From positions 1 through 35,943 of the forward strand of contig CAYUSU010000009.1 of assembly GCA_964447525.1 (NCBI GenBank): a DNA stretch of 35,943 bases. The letters are read 5' to 3'. The translations under genes were made by a program, and so were the position numbers. The stretch is from JAFGDH01 sp964447525 (GTDB lineage: Archaea; Aenigmatarchaeota; Aenigmatarchaeia; QMZP01; QMZT01). Positions 14,492 through 23,553 of the stretch are shown here, piece after piece (position 1 is the stretch's first letter; each line of letters begins with the position of its first letter). The notes under the pieces were generated by a model, which saw only the letters and a list, made by a program, of their open reading frames with translations, did not search any database and was not told the origin of the DNA.

Positions 14492-14761
14492 ATGCCAAGA
14501 CCATCAGAAAGGTCAAGATCTCTAAGAAAGGTCAAGAAGACTACGCCGGGTGGCGAGAGAAAGGTTCATTACAAGAGAAGAACGAAGGTTTCATCTGTGT
14601 GTTCCGCATGCAAGAAGCCTCTTCACGGTGTTCCTAAGACCAGTAAAACAAAGTTCTCCAATACAGCCAAAACCAAGAAAAGACCGGAAAGGCCTTTTGG
14701 GGGAGATTTGTGTTCCTCGTGTATGAGGAGAGAGATCAAGAACAGGATGATCAAGGTTTAA
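14492..14761 (+). CDS. rpl34e: large ribosomal subunit protein L34e
   Basis: An 89-residue basic protein with the archaeal/eukaryotic L34e pattern: N-terminal MPRPSERSRSLRKVKKTTPGG, a first CSACKKPLHGVP zinc-ribbon half, and a second LCSSCMRREI half near the C terminus. The four cysteines bind zinc, and the protein sits on the large subunit. The length is normal. It is followed by L14e, as in many archaea. The cmk (cytidylate kinase) gene that often lies between or next to them is absent here, and the 65-base gap holds its own TATA-like box. Confidence 0.93.
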   Translation: MPRPSERSRSLRKVKKTTPGGERKVHYKRRTKVSSVCSACKKPLHGVPKTSKTKFSNTAKTKKRPERPFGGDLCSSCMRREIKNRMIKV

Positions 14762-14826
14762 ACGTAAACAATTTAAATCAATCCTCGTGTTAATATAGTT
14801 AATACAAAAATGCAAAAGGTGTTTAT

Positions 14827-15252
14827 ATGGTTATGGAAACAGGAAGAGTATGCGTGAAGACTGCCGGAAGAGAGGCAGGAAAGTATTGTGTTATTCTTGA
14901 GAAGGTGGACAAGGAGTTCATGATGGTTACAGGACCTAAGGTTCTTACCAAGGTCAAGAGAAGGAAGTGTAACATTCGTCACCTGGAACCGCTTCCGTAC
15001 AAGCTCAACATAAAGAAAGATTCAAGTGATTCTGAAGTCATGAAGGAATATGAAAAGGCCAAGATTCTCGATAAACTGAAAATTGCAATGCCTTCCGCCG
15101 GAGAACTTAAAGAACTCGAGCAGAAGAAACAGGAAAAGCAGGCAAAAAAGGAAAAGGCCGCTAAAGAGGCAAAAAAAGAACCTGTAGCTGCTCCTAAAGC
15201 GGAAGTAAAGAAAGAAGTAAAAAAGGAAATCAAAAAAGAAGAGAAAAAGTAA
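14827..15252 (+). CDS. rpl14e: large ribosomal subunit protein L14e
   Basis: A 141-residue protein. The first 65 residues are the L14e/KOW domain (ETGRVCVKTAGREAGKYCVI, then KRRKCNIRHLEPLPYKL). Most archaeal L14e proteins end after 80-95 residues. This one carries an extra Lys/Glu/Ala-rich tail of about 50 residues, probably a disordered rRNA-binding extension. AAAGGTG just before the ATG serves as ribosome binding site. Its stop lies three bases before the stop of the convergent giant surface-protein gene. Confidence 0.92.
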   Translation: MVMETGRVCVKTAGREAGKYCVILEKVDKEFMMVTGPKVLTKVKRRKCNIRHLEPLPYKLNIKKDSSDSEVMKEYEKAKILDKLKIAMPSAGELKELEQKKQEKQAKKEKAAKEAKKEPVAAPKAEVKKEVKKEIKKEEKK

Positions 15253-15254
15253 AT

Positions 15255-18200
15255 TTAACGTTTCTTTTTCCTTTTAATCTTCGGTAATTTTATTTTACGT
15301 TTTTTCTTTCTTAATCTGTGTATTATCTTTTTTCGCTTGTTGATCGGTCTCAAAATCAGTATTAACAATACCAGTGTGAGCGTTATCAGTACGTAACCGC
15401 TTGCTATGTTGTAGTCAAGTTCCACTCCGGGGATAATTTCCAGCTTTATGCATTTTTCGTTCATTGTGCAGCCGTAACTGCATACCTCCAGTTCCATCCA
15501 TTCGAATCCATCGCTGGAACACAGTTCCAGAACGTTTCCGTAGCATCTGGTGACGCCAGGTTCGCATAAATTATCCCTTGATTTGCATTCATTTGTTTCC
15601 TGATTACATCCGTAGTCGCATACGCTTACGGATTCCCACAACATTCCGTCTTCGCTGCATTGTTCCAGTACGCTTTCAGAGCATCTCATTTCGCCCGGTT
15701 CACATGTATTGATGGTCTCCCCTGTTACCGCGAATACAGAGAATCCAGACGTATCTGCCTCATAATACACGTTTTCATCGTCTTCACTTAGCATTCTTGT
15801 GGCAAGTGCAATCCATCCATTACCGTACCTGTTCAATATCACTTTCGCTTTGTTTATTGAGTTCTGCGTTAACCAGATCTTTGGAACCCTGAACTTGATT
15901 GTGGATTTTTCTATGTCTTCGTTTTCAATGTTGGTCTTCTCTATTGTAACGTACTGATATACCTTTTTGCCCGTGAAATCGTGGGTGACTTCTGCCGGTT
16001 TTCCGCCGAGTTTCGTTATCGTAATGGTGACAGTTTTAACTTCATTTTTCACAGTGATTTTTATCTCGCTGAAGTCCAGTCCTTCCTTGGTGATACTCAT
16101 GTTCACTTCCGCGCCCTTGGCTATTTTTACCCATGAGTGCTTTACCTGTGGAGGTGATTCAGTGGTTCCGGAAGGAGCCCCGCCTCCACCACCGATGTAT
16201 CTCATGCTTTCATTTGGTTTATTTAATGTGGTTCCGCAGCTATTCACGTCGGTACACGTCCTCGTGAGCATGCTTCCGAGACTCAATACCCACTCCGTGC
16301 ATGACCATGATTCCACGCATGCTACAGCGGATGATGTTGTGAAATTGTATATTCCTGTCGTGTTGCAGTTTCCTGCCTGGTCGCATGAAGAAACGTTGTA
16401 ATAATAAGTACTATTGATCGTGAGTCCGGTGAGACCGATTGAATGCTCTGTAACCAATGTCGCACTTCCGCTTGTACTGTTAAGATTACTCTGGTTGGTT
16501 GAATACAAGACCGTTGAATTGGACGATTCTGTGGTGTTCCAGACAATCGTTGCCGTAGTGGATCCTACAGTCCCGTTCGTTGCGTTGAATAAGTCCGGAG
16601 CGTCTGTATCCCTGGTCCAGTATCTGATACTTACATTAATGTTCCCTGCGCTGTCATTCGCCCATACGGTTATGTTCTGCGTGCCATCAGAAAGCCCCCC
16701 GAGCGTCCCAGACCAGGAGTTTCCAGTGATCGAACAGTTCGTAACATTCGTTCCACTATTCACCGAATACACTAAGCAATTTGCACCTGAGTATGAAAAT
16801 GCGAATGTATCAGATTTAGTCGTTCCGTTGGCAGGCGTTATGATTGCTAATGCTGGTGGGGTCGAATCCACGCTAAACGTTACCGAAGTTGAATTGATGT
16901 GCCCTGTCGTGTCATTGATCCACAGCACGAGTGTTGATTGCTGTTCATCCAGAGCAGTGAATGTCGTGTTCCCGCAACCACTCAATGTGGTGTTAGCGGA
17001 ATTATACTCGTACCAGCATGTGTCCACATTGGTTTCCGTGAACGTATAATTCAGCGTTCTTGAAGTTGACGTGTATGTCGTGTTATCAGGAAGTATTATG
17101 CTCATTGTCGGATATGTTATGTCTGACTTGAAATACAAATCAGGATATGAACGATTAATGTTTCCAGTCGTATCATTGCACCAGAACACTAAATTATTCT
17201 GTCCCTCTACTACCGAAACGTTCGCATAATAATGTGTAGTTGAATCATTGCTCATCGTTACGTTGGCCGTCCCGTTCATCGAGTACCCGCACCAATCGGT
17301 TGCTTGGTCAAGAGTAACGTTAGCCCATACCCATAACTGGGAATAAGACTGATTAGAAGGGGAATCAATCGTTATGTCCGGAGGATCCCTGTCTATTGTG
17401 AACGTAACCGAACTCGAATTCGTATTACCTGCAGTATCATTGATCCAAAGTATCAGAGTTGATTGCTGGTTGTCCAGTGCATTGAATGACGTATTAGTGC
17501 ATCCGTTCAAAGTTATGTTCGCTGAATTATATTCATACCAGCATGCATCCACGTTAGATTCAGTGAACGTATAATTCAGTCTTCTGGATGTGGAAGTGTA
17601 AGTCGTGTTTCCGGGTGTTATTATGTTCATCGTCGGGAAAGTGGCGTCTATTCTGAAATAACGGACATTCGTCGTATTCATGTTACCTGCCGTGTCGTTG
17701 CACGAGAAGGTTATGTTATACTGTTCTTCGTTCAACGAGCACACCATGGCATACCAATGTGTTTTTGAATCATTCGTCATAGTCACATTACTCGTCTCGT
17801 TCAATGAATAACCGCACCATGCACCATTCTGGTCAAGACTGACGTTAGCCCAAACACAAATCTGGTCATAAGACTGATTCAGAGGCAATTCAATTGTGAT
17901 GTCCGGTGCATCCGTGTCCACCGTAAACGTGACCGAACTTGAGTTAGTGTTACCTGCCGTGTCATTGATCCAAAGCGTAAGTGTTGATTGTTGATTGTTC
18001 AGGGCGGTAAAGCTCGTGTTCGTGCAACCACCAAGAGTCGTAATCGTTGAGTTGTACTCGTACCAGCATGTATCAATGTTCGTTTCGGATATTGTATAAT
18101 TAAGTGTTCTCGAAGTCGATGTATAGGTCGTGTTTCCTGGTAGTATCAAACTCATTGTCGGGAAGGTGGTATCGATCCTGAAATATCTGATTTCGGAATT

Positions 18201-21200
18201 GTTCATGTTCCCCGTCGTGTCATTACACCAGAAAGTTATGTTATGTTGCCCTTGGCTCAAACCGGTTACGTATGCAAAGAAATGTGTTGTGGAATCATTG
18301 CTCATCGTTACGTTGGCCGTCCCGTTCATCGAGTACCCGCACCAATCGACAGTTTGGTCCGACGTGACATTGAACCATGCCCAATTCACAGAATAAGACT
18401 GGTTCAGTGGTGATTCAAATGTCAGTTGCGGGGCATCGATATCCCTCGTCCAGAATCTTTGCGAATAATTCCAGTTTCCTGTAGAGTCGTTTACCCATAC
18501 TGTTATATTGTGTGTCCCGTCGCTCAGCCCGCTCAGTGTTCCGGTCCATTCATTGCTCACTATTGAGCAGTTCGTGACATTCGTATTCCCGTCCGCCGAG
18601 TAAACGGAGCAATTTACGTCCGTGTAGGTGAAATTGAACGCATCGGAATTGACTGTCGTGTTGGTTGGATTGTTTATTGTCGGTGCGGCAACGGATGTGT
18701 CCATCGTCCAGTATTTTATAGTGGAGTTCATCCACCCCATGGAATCGTTCGCCCATATAGTTATGTTGTGGAACCCGTCCGAAAGCCCGCCAAATGTTCC
18801 GACCCATTCAGAAACAGATGAATTGGTTACATTGGCCGTGCCGTCAATGGAATATGCAGTCCAGCTCACCGTCTCGGAATACGTGATATTGAACGCGTCC
18901 GAATTGGTTGTTGTCCCGTTAGCTGGGATGTTCATCGTTATATCAGGGGCATCCGTATCTACCGTGAAGGTCACACTTGTATAATTGATGTTACCGGCCG
19001 TGTCGTTGATCCATAAAATCAATGTTGATTGCTGATTATCCAGTGCAGCGAAAGTCGTATTGCCGCAACCGCTCAACGTCGTGTTACTCGAATTGTATTC
19101 ATACAGGCAGGTATCTATATTAGATTCAGTAAATGTATAATTCAGTGTCCTCGAAGTGGATGGATAAGTCGTACTTGTTGGTAATACGATGTTCAAATCA
19201 GTCGGATAAGTGATGTCGAACCTGAACAAAACTGTGACCGAGTTATTCACGTTCCCTGTCGTGTCATTGCACCAGAACGTTATGTTCTGCTGACCTTCCC
19301 CCGCAGAAACGTTAGCATAATAATGAGTGGTCGAATCGTTGCTCATGCTTACGTTAGCCGTCCCGTTCAAAGAATAACCGCACCAGTCGGTTGCCTGGTC
19401 AAGCGTCACGTTCCCCCATACCCATAATTGGGCATAAGACTGATTATCAGGAGAATCGATCGTTATGTCCGGAGGATTGGTGTCCCTCGTCCAGTACCTG
19501 ACGGTAGCATTTATGTTACCGACAGAATCATTCGCCCGTATAGTGATATTGTTCACCCCGTCAGAAAGACCGCCAATTGTCCCCGACCAGGCATTCCCTA
19601 CGATTGAACAGTTCGTTACATTCGCTCCACCGTTAGCAGAATAAACTGAACAGTTTACATCAGTGTAAGAGAAAGCGAACGCATCACTATTAATCGTATC
19701 ATTCGCAGGATTCGTTATCGTGATGTCCGGTGCATCCGTATCCACCGTAAACGTGACCGAACTCGAATTCGTATTCCCTGCAGTATCATTAATCCACAGT
19801 ATAATCGTTGACTGCTGGTTATCCAGCGCGGTGAAGCTCGTGTTGGAACACCCACTCAACGTCGTATTGCTGGAATTGTATTCGTACCAGCAGGTATCAA
19901 CGTTCGTTTCCGTGTAAGTATAATTAAGCGTCCTCGAAGTCGATCCGTATGTAATGTTAGCGGGCAACACGATGCTCAGATCGGAGGGGTAAGTAACATC
20001 GAACCTGAACAAAACTGTGACCGAGTTATTCACGTTCCCTGTCGTGTCATTGCACCAGAACGTTATGTTCTGCTGACCTTCCCCCGCAGAAACGTTTGCA
20101 TAATAATGAGTCGCCGTATCGTTGCTCATGCTTACGTTAGCCGTCCCGTTCAAAGAATAACCGCACCATGCGCCATCTTGGTCTAACGTAACGTTCGCCC
20201 ATATCCACGTCTGAGCATAAGACTGATTATCAGGAGAATCGATCGTTATGTTGGGCGGTGCGGTGTCCCTAGTCCAGAACCTTTGTGAAGAGTTCCAGTT
20301 ACCAGCGGAATCGTTTACCCATACTGTTATGTTATGATTCCCGTCAGACCCTACGGTAAGTGTTCCCATCCACTCGTTCCCGGTAACGGAACAGTTGGTT
20401 ACATTGGTTCCGGCGTCGAGAGAATAGACCGAACAATTGACTTCGCTGTAAGTGAAATTGAATGCATCTGAATTGATTGTACTGTTAACAGGGTTGTTTA
20501 TTGTAGGAGGAGCGATGGCAGTGTCTCTTATCCAGTACCTTACCGTGGAATTGGTGTTCCCCATCGAATCATTTGCCCAAACCGTTACATTATGTACACC
20601 GTCCGATATAGAGAAACTTCCTGTCCATTCGCTCCCAGCGATCGAACAATTCGTTACATTCGCTCCGCCGTTAAGGGAATACACAGAACAATTAACGTCA
20701 GTGTAAGTGAAGTTGAACGCATCGGAATTGATAGTGGAGTTAACCGGATTATTCACCGTTATATCCGGAGCATCAGTATCAACCGTAAAAGTAACCGAAC
20801 TCGAATTAGTATTCCCTGCTGTATCATTAATCCATAAAATCAAAGTGGATTGCTGATTATCCAATGCACTGAACGAAGTGTTTGCGCAACTGCCTATTGT
20901 AGTGTTACCGGAATTATACTCATACCAGCACGTGTCCACATTCGTCTCAGTGAACGTATAATTCAGCGTTCTTGACGTGGACGGATAAGTTATGTTAACA
21001 GGCAACACTATACTCAAATCGGTCGGGAACGTTACATCAAACCTGAACAAAACAACGCTGGTCACGTTCATGTTCCCAAGTGTATCATTACACCAGAATG
21101 TTATGTTTTGTTGACCTTCGCCGGCAGAAATATTTGCAAAATAATGAGTAATCGAATCGTTGCTCATCGATACGTTAGCAGTTCCATTCATTGAATACCC

Positions 21201-22217
21201 ACACCAGTCCGTTGCCTGGTCCAAGGTCACATTAGCCCATACAAATATCTGGGAATATGACTGGTTGGCAGGAGTATCGATGGTTATATCCGGAGCATCT
21301 GTATCTCTCGTCCAATATCTCACCGTAGCATTAATGTTCCCAACACTATCATTTGCCCATACAGTGATATTATTAATCCCATCAGACAATCCTCCAAGTG
21401 TCCCAGACCAAGCGTTCCCAACAATTGAACAATTGGTCACATTCGTTCCGCCGTTAGCAGAGTAAACCGAACAGTTAACATCAGAGTAAGATAACGTGAA
21501 AGTGTCAACATTGATCGTAGAATTGGCTGGATTTGTTATCGTTGTGACAGGTGGGCTGGTGTCCCTGTTGAATATTCTTAGACTTGGTTGATGGGAATTG
21601 GATGCGTTATCTGAACAGTTCACTGTCCAATTTTGATTCATTCCTGACGCAATACCGCTTTCTGAGAAAGTGGTTAGAGTGGCGTTCAAAACAGATTCAT
21701 TTGTACTAAGAAGCGTGGAGTTAACGTATAATGAACAATTAAGGATGGGATCCATAGTATCTGTCACATTGAACTGGAAATTTATTGAGCTTGAACTCGT
21801 ATTGTAAGATGGAACCGGGGAAACAAGCGTTACGACTGGATTGGTTCTATCAACATTTAATATGTATGTGGAAGAATTTGCGCTTGTTGAATTAGTGCAG
21901 TTCACAAACCAGTTTATTGATCCTTCCGGGATGCTGCTGTTTGCGTACATGGTCGTGTTGGTGTTATTCAAAACGGTTGCATTCGTTCCGTTCGGAATAC
22001 CTGCGATAAATATTTCGCATGATGCTGTTGAATTATTCCCTATGTAATTAAATATGAACTGTATAGTATCATTATTCGAATTCGTCCATGAATCGTTTCC
22101 CGGAGAAACCAAACTGACCACATCGACTCCTGCAGCAAAAACGAATATCTGAACGCAAGCAAAAAAGACAAAAGAAAACAACAAACCTACCAATAAGTAT
22201 TTAGACCCCGACCCCAT
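15255..22217 (-). CDS. giant surface protein of Ig-like repeats with PGF-pre-PGF domain
   Basis: A 2320-residue secreted, membrane-anchored protein. The signal peptide is about 1-29. After about 220 unique residues come 19 Ig-like repeats of three kinds: A (about 93 residues, WCGYS...FWCND), B (about 82, CWYEYNS...INDTAGN) and C (about 86, NCSVYS...TNCS). Their order is C A B C C A B C A B C C A B A B A B C. Most repeats keep a cysteine pair and the N-D-S/T-x-G-N glycosylation turn. A fibronectin III-like domain (about 1876-1960), a thrombospondin-like WSCTEW module (about 1967-2006), a PGF-pre-PGF domain ending FSVFAVTG (about 2028-2164), two Cys-rich repeats (about 2166-2256) and a transmembrane helix (about 2269-2290) with a basic tail follow. 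It is probably a glycosylated adhesin or stalk for contact with other cells (inferred). Confidence 0.88.
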   Translation of the reverse strand: MGSGSKYLLVGLLFSFVFFACVQIFVFAAGVDVVSLVSPGNDSWTNSNNDTIQFIFNYIGNNSTASCEIFIAGIPNGTNATVLNNTNTTMYANSSIPEGSINWFVNCTNSTSANSSTYILNVDRTNPVVTLVSPVPSYNTSSSSINFQFNVTDTMDPILNCSLYVNSTLLSTNESVLNATLTTFSESGIASGMNQNWTVNCSDNASNSHQPSLRIFNRDTSPPVTTITNPANSTINVDTFTLSYSDVNCSVYSANGGTNVTNCSIVGNAWSGTLGGLSDGINNITVWANDSVGNINATVRYWTRDTDAPDITIDTPANQSYSQIFVWANVTLDQATDWCGYSMNGTANVSMSNDSITHYFANISAGEGQQNITFWCNDTLGNMNVTSVVLFRFDVTFPTDLSIVLPVNITYPSTSRTLNYTFTETNVDTCWYEYNSGNTTIGSCANTSFSALDNQQSTLILWINDTAGNTNSSSVTFTVDTDAPDITVNNPVNSTINSDAFNFTYTDVNCSVYSLNGGANVTNCSIAGSEWTGSFSISDGVHNVTVWANDSMGNTNSTVRYWIRDTAIAPPTINNPVNSTINSDAFNFTYSEVNCSVYSLDAGTNVTNCSVTGNEWMGTLTVGSDGNHNITVWVNDSAGNWNSSQRFWTRDTAPPNITIDSPDNQSYAQTWIWANVTLDQDGAWCGYSLNGTANVSMSNDTATHYYANVSAGEGQQNITFWCNDTTGNVNNSVTVLFRFDVTYPSDLSIVLPANITYGSTSRTLNYTYTETNVDTCWYEYNSSNTTLSGCSNTSFTALDNQQSTIILWINDTAGNTNSSSVTFTVDTDAPDITITNPANDTINSDAFAFSYTDVNCSVYSANGGANVTNCSIVGNAWSGTIGGLSDGVNNITIRANDSVGNINATVRYWTRDTNPPDITIDSPDNQSYAQLWVWGNVTLDQATDWCGYSLNGTANVSMSNDSTTHYYANVSAGEGQQNITFWCNDTTGNVNNSVTVLFRFDITYPTDLNIVLPTSTTYPSTSRTLNYTFTESNIDTCLYEYNSSNTTLSGCGNTTFAALDNQQSTLILWINDTAGNINYTSVTFTVDTDAPDITMNIPANGTTTNSDAFNITYSETVSWTAYSIDGTANVTNSSVSEWVGTFGGLSDGFHNITIWANDSMGWMNSTIKYWTMDTSVAAPTINNPTNTTVNSDAFNFTYTDVNCSVYSADGNTNVTNCSIVSNEWTGTLSGLSDGTHNITVWVNDSTGNWNYSQRFWTRDIDAPQLTFESPLNQSYSVNWAWFNVTSDQTVDWCGYSMNGTANVTMSNDSTTHFFAYVTGLSQGQHNITFWCNDTTGNMNNSEIRYFRIDTTFPTMSLILPGNTTYTSTSRTLNYTISETNIDTCWYEYNSTITTLGGCTNTSFTALNNQQSTLTLWINDTAGNTNSSSVTFTVDTDAPDITIELPLNQSYDQICVWANVSLDQNGAWCGYSLNETSNVTMTNDSKTHWYAMVCSLNEEQYNITFSCNDTAGNMNTTNVRYFRIDATFPTMNIITPGNTTYTSTSRRLNYTFTESNVDACWYEYNSANITLNGCTNTSFNALDNQQSTLILWINDTAGNTNSSSVTFTIDRDPPDITIDSPSNQSYSQLWVWANVTLDQATDWCGYSMNGTANVTMSNDSTTHYYANVSVVEGQNNLVFWCNDTTGNINRSYPDLYFKSDITYPTMSIILPDNTTYTSTSRTLNYTFTETNVDTCWYEYNSANTTLSGCGNTTFTALDEQQSTLVLWINDTTGHINSTSVTFSVDSTPPALAIITPANGTTKSDTFAFSYSGANCLVYSVNSGTNVTNCSITGNSWSGTLGGLSDGTQNITVWANDSAGNINVSIRYWTRDTDAPDLFNATNGTVGSTTATIVWNTTESSNSTVLYSTNQSNLNSTSGSATLVTEHSIGLTGLTINSTYYYNVSSCDQAGNCNTTGIYNFTTSSAVACVESWSCTEWVLSLGSMLTRTCTDVNSCGTTLNKPNESMRYIGGGGGAPSGTTESPPQVKHSWVKIAKGAEVNMSITKEGLDFSEIKITVKNEVKTVTITITKLGGKPAEVTHDFTGKKVYQYVTIEKTNIENEDIEKSTIKFRVPKIWLTQNSINKAKVILNRYGNGWIALATRMLSEDDENVYYEADTSGFSVFAVTGETINTCEPGEMRCSESVLEQCSEDGMLWESVSVCDYGCNQETNECKSRDNLCEPGVTRCYGNVLELCSSDGFEWMELEVCSYGCTMNEKCIKLEIIPGVELDYNIASGYVLITLTLVLLILILRPINKRKKIIHRLRKKKRKIKLPKIKRKKKR
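17242..17298. repeat. 57-base identical repeat inside the giant gene, copy 1
   Basis: It is identical base for base to 18292-18348, 1050 bases away (a multiple of three). It encodes the NGTANVTMSNDS part of an A-type repeat. Perfect DNA identity amid otherwise diverged repeats points to recent gene conversion or unequal crossover. Confidence 0.85.
18292..18348. repeat. 57-base identical repeat inside the giant gene, copy 2
   Basis: Second copy of the 17242-17298 stretch. The bases immediately outside both ends differ between copies, which marks the limits of the exchanged tract. Confidence 0.85.
19216..19313. repeat. 98-base identical repeat inside the giant gene, copy 1
   Basis: It is identical to 19999-20096, offset by 783 bases, which equals exactly one A+B+C set of 261 codons. 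It covers the end of an A repeat. High similarity continues beyond the first mismatch. Confidence 0.85.
19999..20096. repeat. 98-base identical repeat inside the giant gene, copy 2
   Basis: Second copy of 19216-19313. Together they suggest that a whole A-B-C cassette was recently duplicated or homogenised. Confidence 0.85.
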
Positions 22218-22271
22218 AGAGTTTTTTTTGATTGGTGCTTTATTAAGATTTGTTTAAACATGTAACTATAA

Positions 22272-22763
22272 TTAAATTATTGATCTATTTTTTTTGTTTA
22301 ACTCTTCTCTGAATTTTTTTGCGTACTCCTCTCCTCTCTTTTTCAAAAAGTCTTCCAGCAATATATCTTTTGCGCCCTTTATCCCGCGAAACTTGACAAA
22401 ATCGACCTTTTTGATCCATTCCCCTGCCAGAAAAACATAATTCGCCAGCATCTCAGGTGGAATCTTTTCAATGTTCGGACAGTATGTATCCAGAGTGAAA
22501 AATACCTTGTCATTATGATCAATCATGACATAAACCGGATAGAATTTGCATTCGGTTGGCTTGTTTTTATGTATGGAACAATTCCCCTTCTTGAAATAGG
22601 CACAAAAACCGTCTTTTGTTTTCGGTACGAAGAAACCGTTGACATTCATGAAAAGATCCCTTCCGACCTTACGAATGATCTCTTCCTTCTCCTGTTTAGA
22701 AATCCTCGGAGCTGCTTCCATGCAACATTTCTTGTTACAGTCCTCGCAGAAATTGAATGTCAT
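22272..22763 (-). CDS. CxxCxxCC (YkgJ-like) cluster-binding protein
   Basis: A 163-residue protein of the YkgJ/UPF0153 family, proposed to bind an Fe-S cluster or zinc. It starts with CEDCNKKCC (residues 6-14), then has CAYF, CSIHKNKPTECKFYPVY and a later TYCPN, giving the family's C-x2-C-x3-CC ... C ... C ... P-x2-C-x2-YP array. The C terminus is charged and helical. The function of the family is not established. It begins five bases after the stop of the upstream 145-residue gene, so the two form an operon. Confidence 0.85.
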   Translation of the reverse strand: MTFNFCEDCNKKCCMEAAPRISKQEKEEIIRKVGRDLFMNVNGFFVPKTKDGFCAYFKKGNCSIHKNKPTECKFYPVYVMIDHNDKVFFTLDTYCPNIEKIPPEMLANYVFLAGEWIKKVDFVKFRGIKGAKDILLEDFLKKRGEEYAKKFREELNKKNRSII

Positions 22764-22768
22764 AATGA

Positions 22769-23206
22769 TTACGATGTTGGCATCAGCATTCCGCCGATCT
22801 GGGAAGAAGCTATCTTATGGATCACTGCGGCAAGTGAGTTTGCAATTCCCTGTGCTTCGCCTGCATCCATCTTGATATGTTCCGGCTCGAGTATCTCGAT
22901 GGATGACGGACCATAGTTGAACACGACATATAATAACCTGTCATAATTGAGGGTAAGCATTTCAAATTCCACGATCACCGAAGAGGCTTCCTCCACGTTT
23001 GGAAGTGGCTTCTTCACTATCTGGGCATCCTGGAACTCTTTCTTGTAAACCATTATGTTCTCTTCCTTCGAAAGGCTCTCGATCAGTTTTTCAAGCGCCG
23101 ACTTCGCCGAGTTCTCGTCTATGGCCATTGCTTCCACCATGACGGATGACCTTATCCATCCTGACTTGACCCTTTTCTTTATTTCCTCTTCCATTTTCTT
23201 GTCCAT
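22769..23206 (-). CDS. hypothetical protein, 145 aa
   Basis: A soluble protein starting at the ATG at 23206 (MDKKMEEEIKKRVKSGWIRSS); an ATT three codons upstream is in frame but is not a likely start. The N-terminal helices are charged. A beta-rich middle (SSVIVEFEMLTLNYDRLLYVVFNYGPSSIEIL) is followed by a helical end (GEAQGIANSLAAVIHKIASSQIGG). I do not recognise the family. A TTATATA box about 26 bases upstream indicates a leaderless transcript. It is the first gene of a two-gene operon with the CxxCxxCC protein. Confidence 0.7.
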   Translation of the reverse strand: MDKKMEEEIKKRVKSGWIRSSVMVEAMAIDENSAKSALEKLIESLSKEENIMVYKKEFQDAQIVKKPLPNVEEASSVIVEFEMLTLNYDRLLYVVFNYGPSSIEILEPEHIKMDAGEAQGIANSLAAVIHKIASSQIGGMLMPTS

Positions 23207-23300
23207 AACAATCAATTTGCAAGGTAATATATAAAAATTGGTCTGTTATTTAGTTGTTCCTGATGAGTAATATATTTAAATTTTTGTGTTAATTAACAGT

Positions 23301-23549
23301 ATGAAAAATCTGAATAATCGTTACAAAGTGGTTGGAGACAGAATTCAATTAGAAGACGGGAGTCTGGTCAACCCTGATAATTTCTCTGTTGCGGTTTATA
23401 ATATGGATAGTGACCCTCTTCCAAACGGAGAATTGAGAATTGAAAACGGTCAAATTAAAGTGTACGGTCCTTGGGGAGAATGCAAACCAGGAGAATTCAC
23501 ATTCGGAGATAATCCCAGAAGAGAAGGAAGCTTTTGGAGAGATGATTAA
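23301..23549 (+). CDS. hypothetical small protein, 82 aa
   Basis: A small hydrophilic beta-rich protein (MKNLNNRYKVVGDRIQLEDG). The ATG at 23301 is chosen over an upstream TTG because a TATA-like stretch (atatatttaaat, 23269-23280) sits about 26 bases upstream. It contains GPWGECKPGEFTFGDNPRR, rich in Gly and Pro with one cysteine. No family is recognised. It stands alone, divergent from the gene at 23206 and convergent with the flavoprotein gene. Confidence 0.55.
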   Translation: MKNLNNRYKVVGDRIQLEDGSLVNPDNFSVAVYNMDSDPLPNGELRIENGQIKVYGPWGECKPGEFTFGDNPRREGSFWRDD

Positions 23550-23553
23550 TTTT

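Noticed and set aside
15967..21465. Many plus-strand open frames opposite the giant gene
   Set aside because: They are antisense shadows of the repeat-rich coding sequence, recur with the repeats, and have no promoters or family features.
15255..22217. Repeats in this region as a CRISPR array
   Set aside because: The repeats are about 80-93 codons long, diverged and coding, in frame throughout; there are no short identical repeats with unique spacers.
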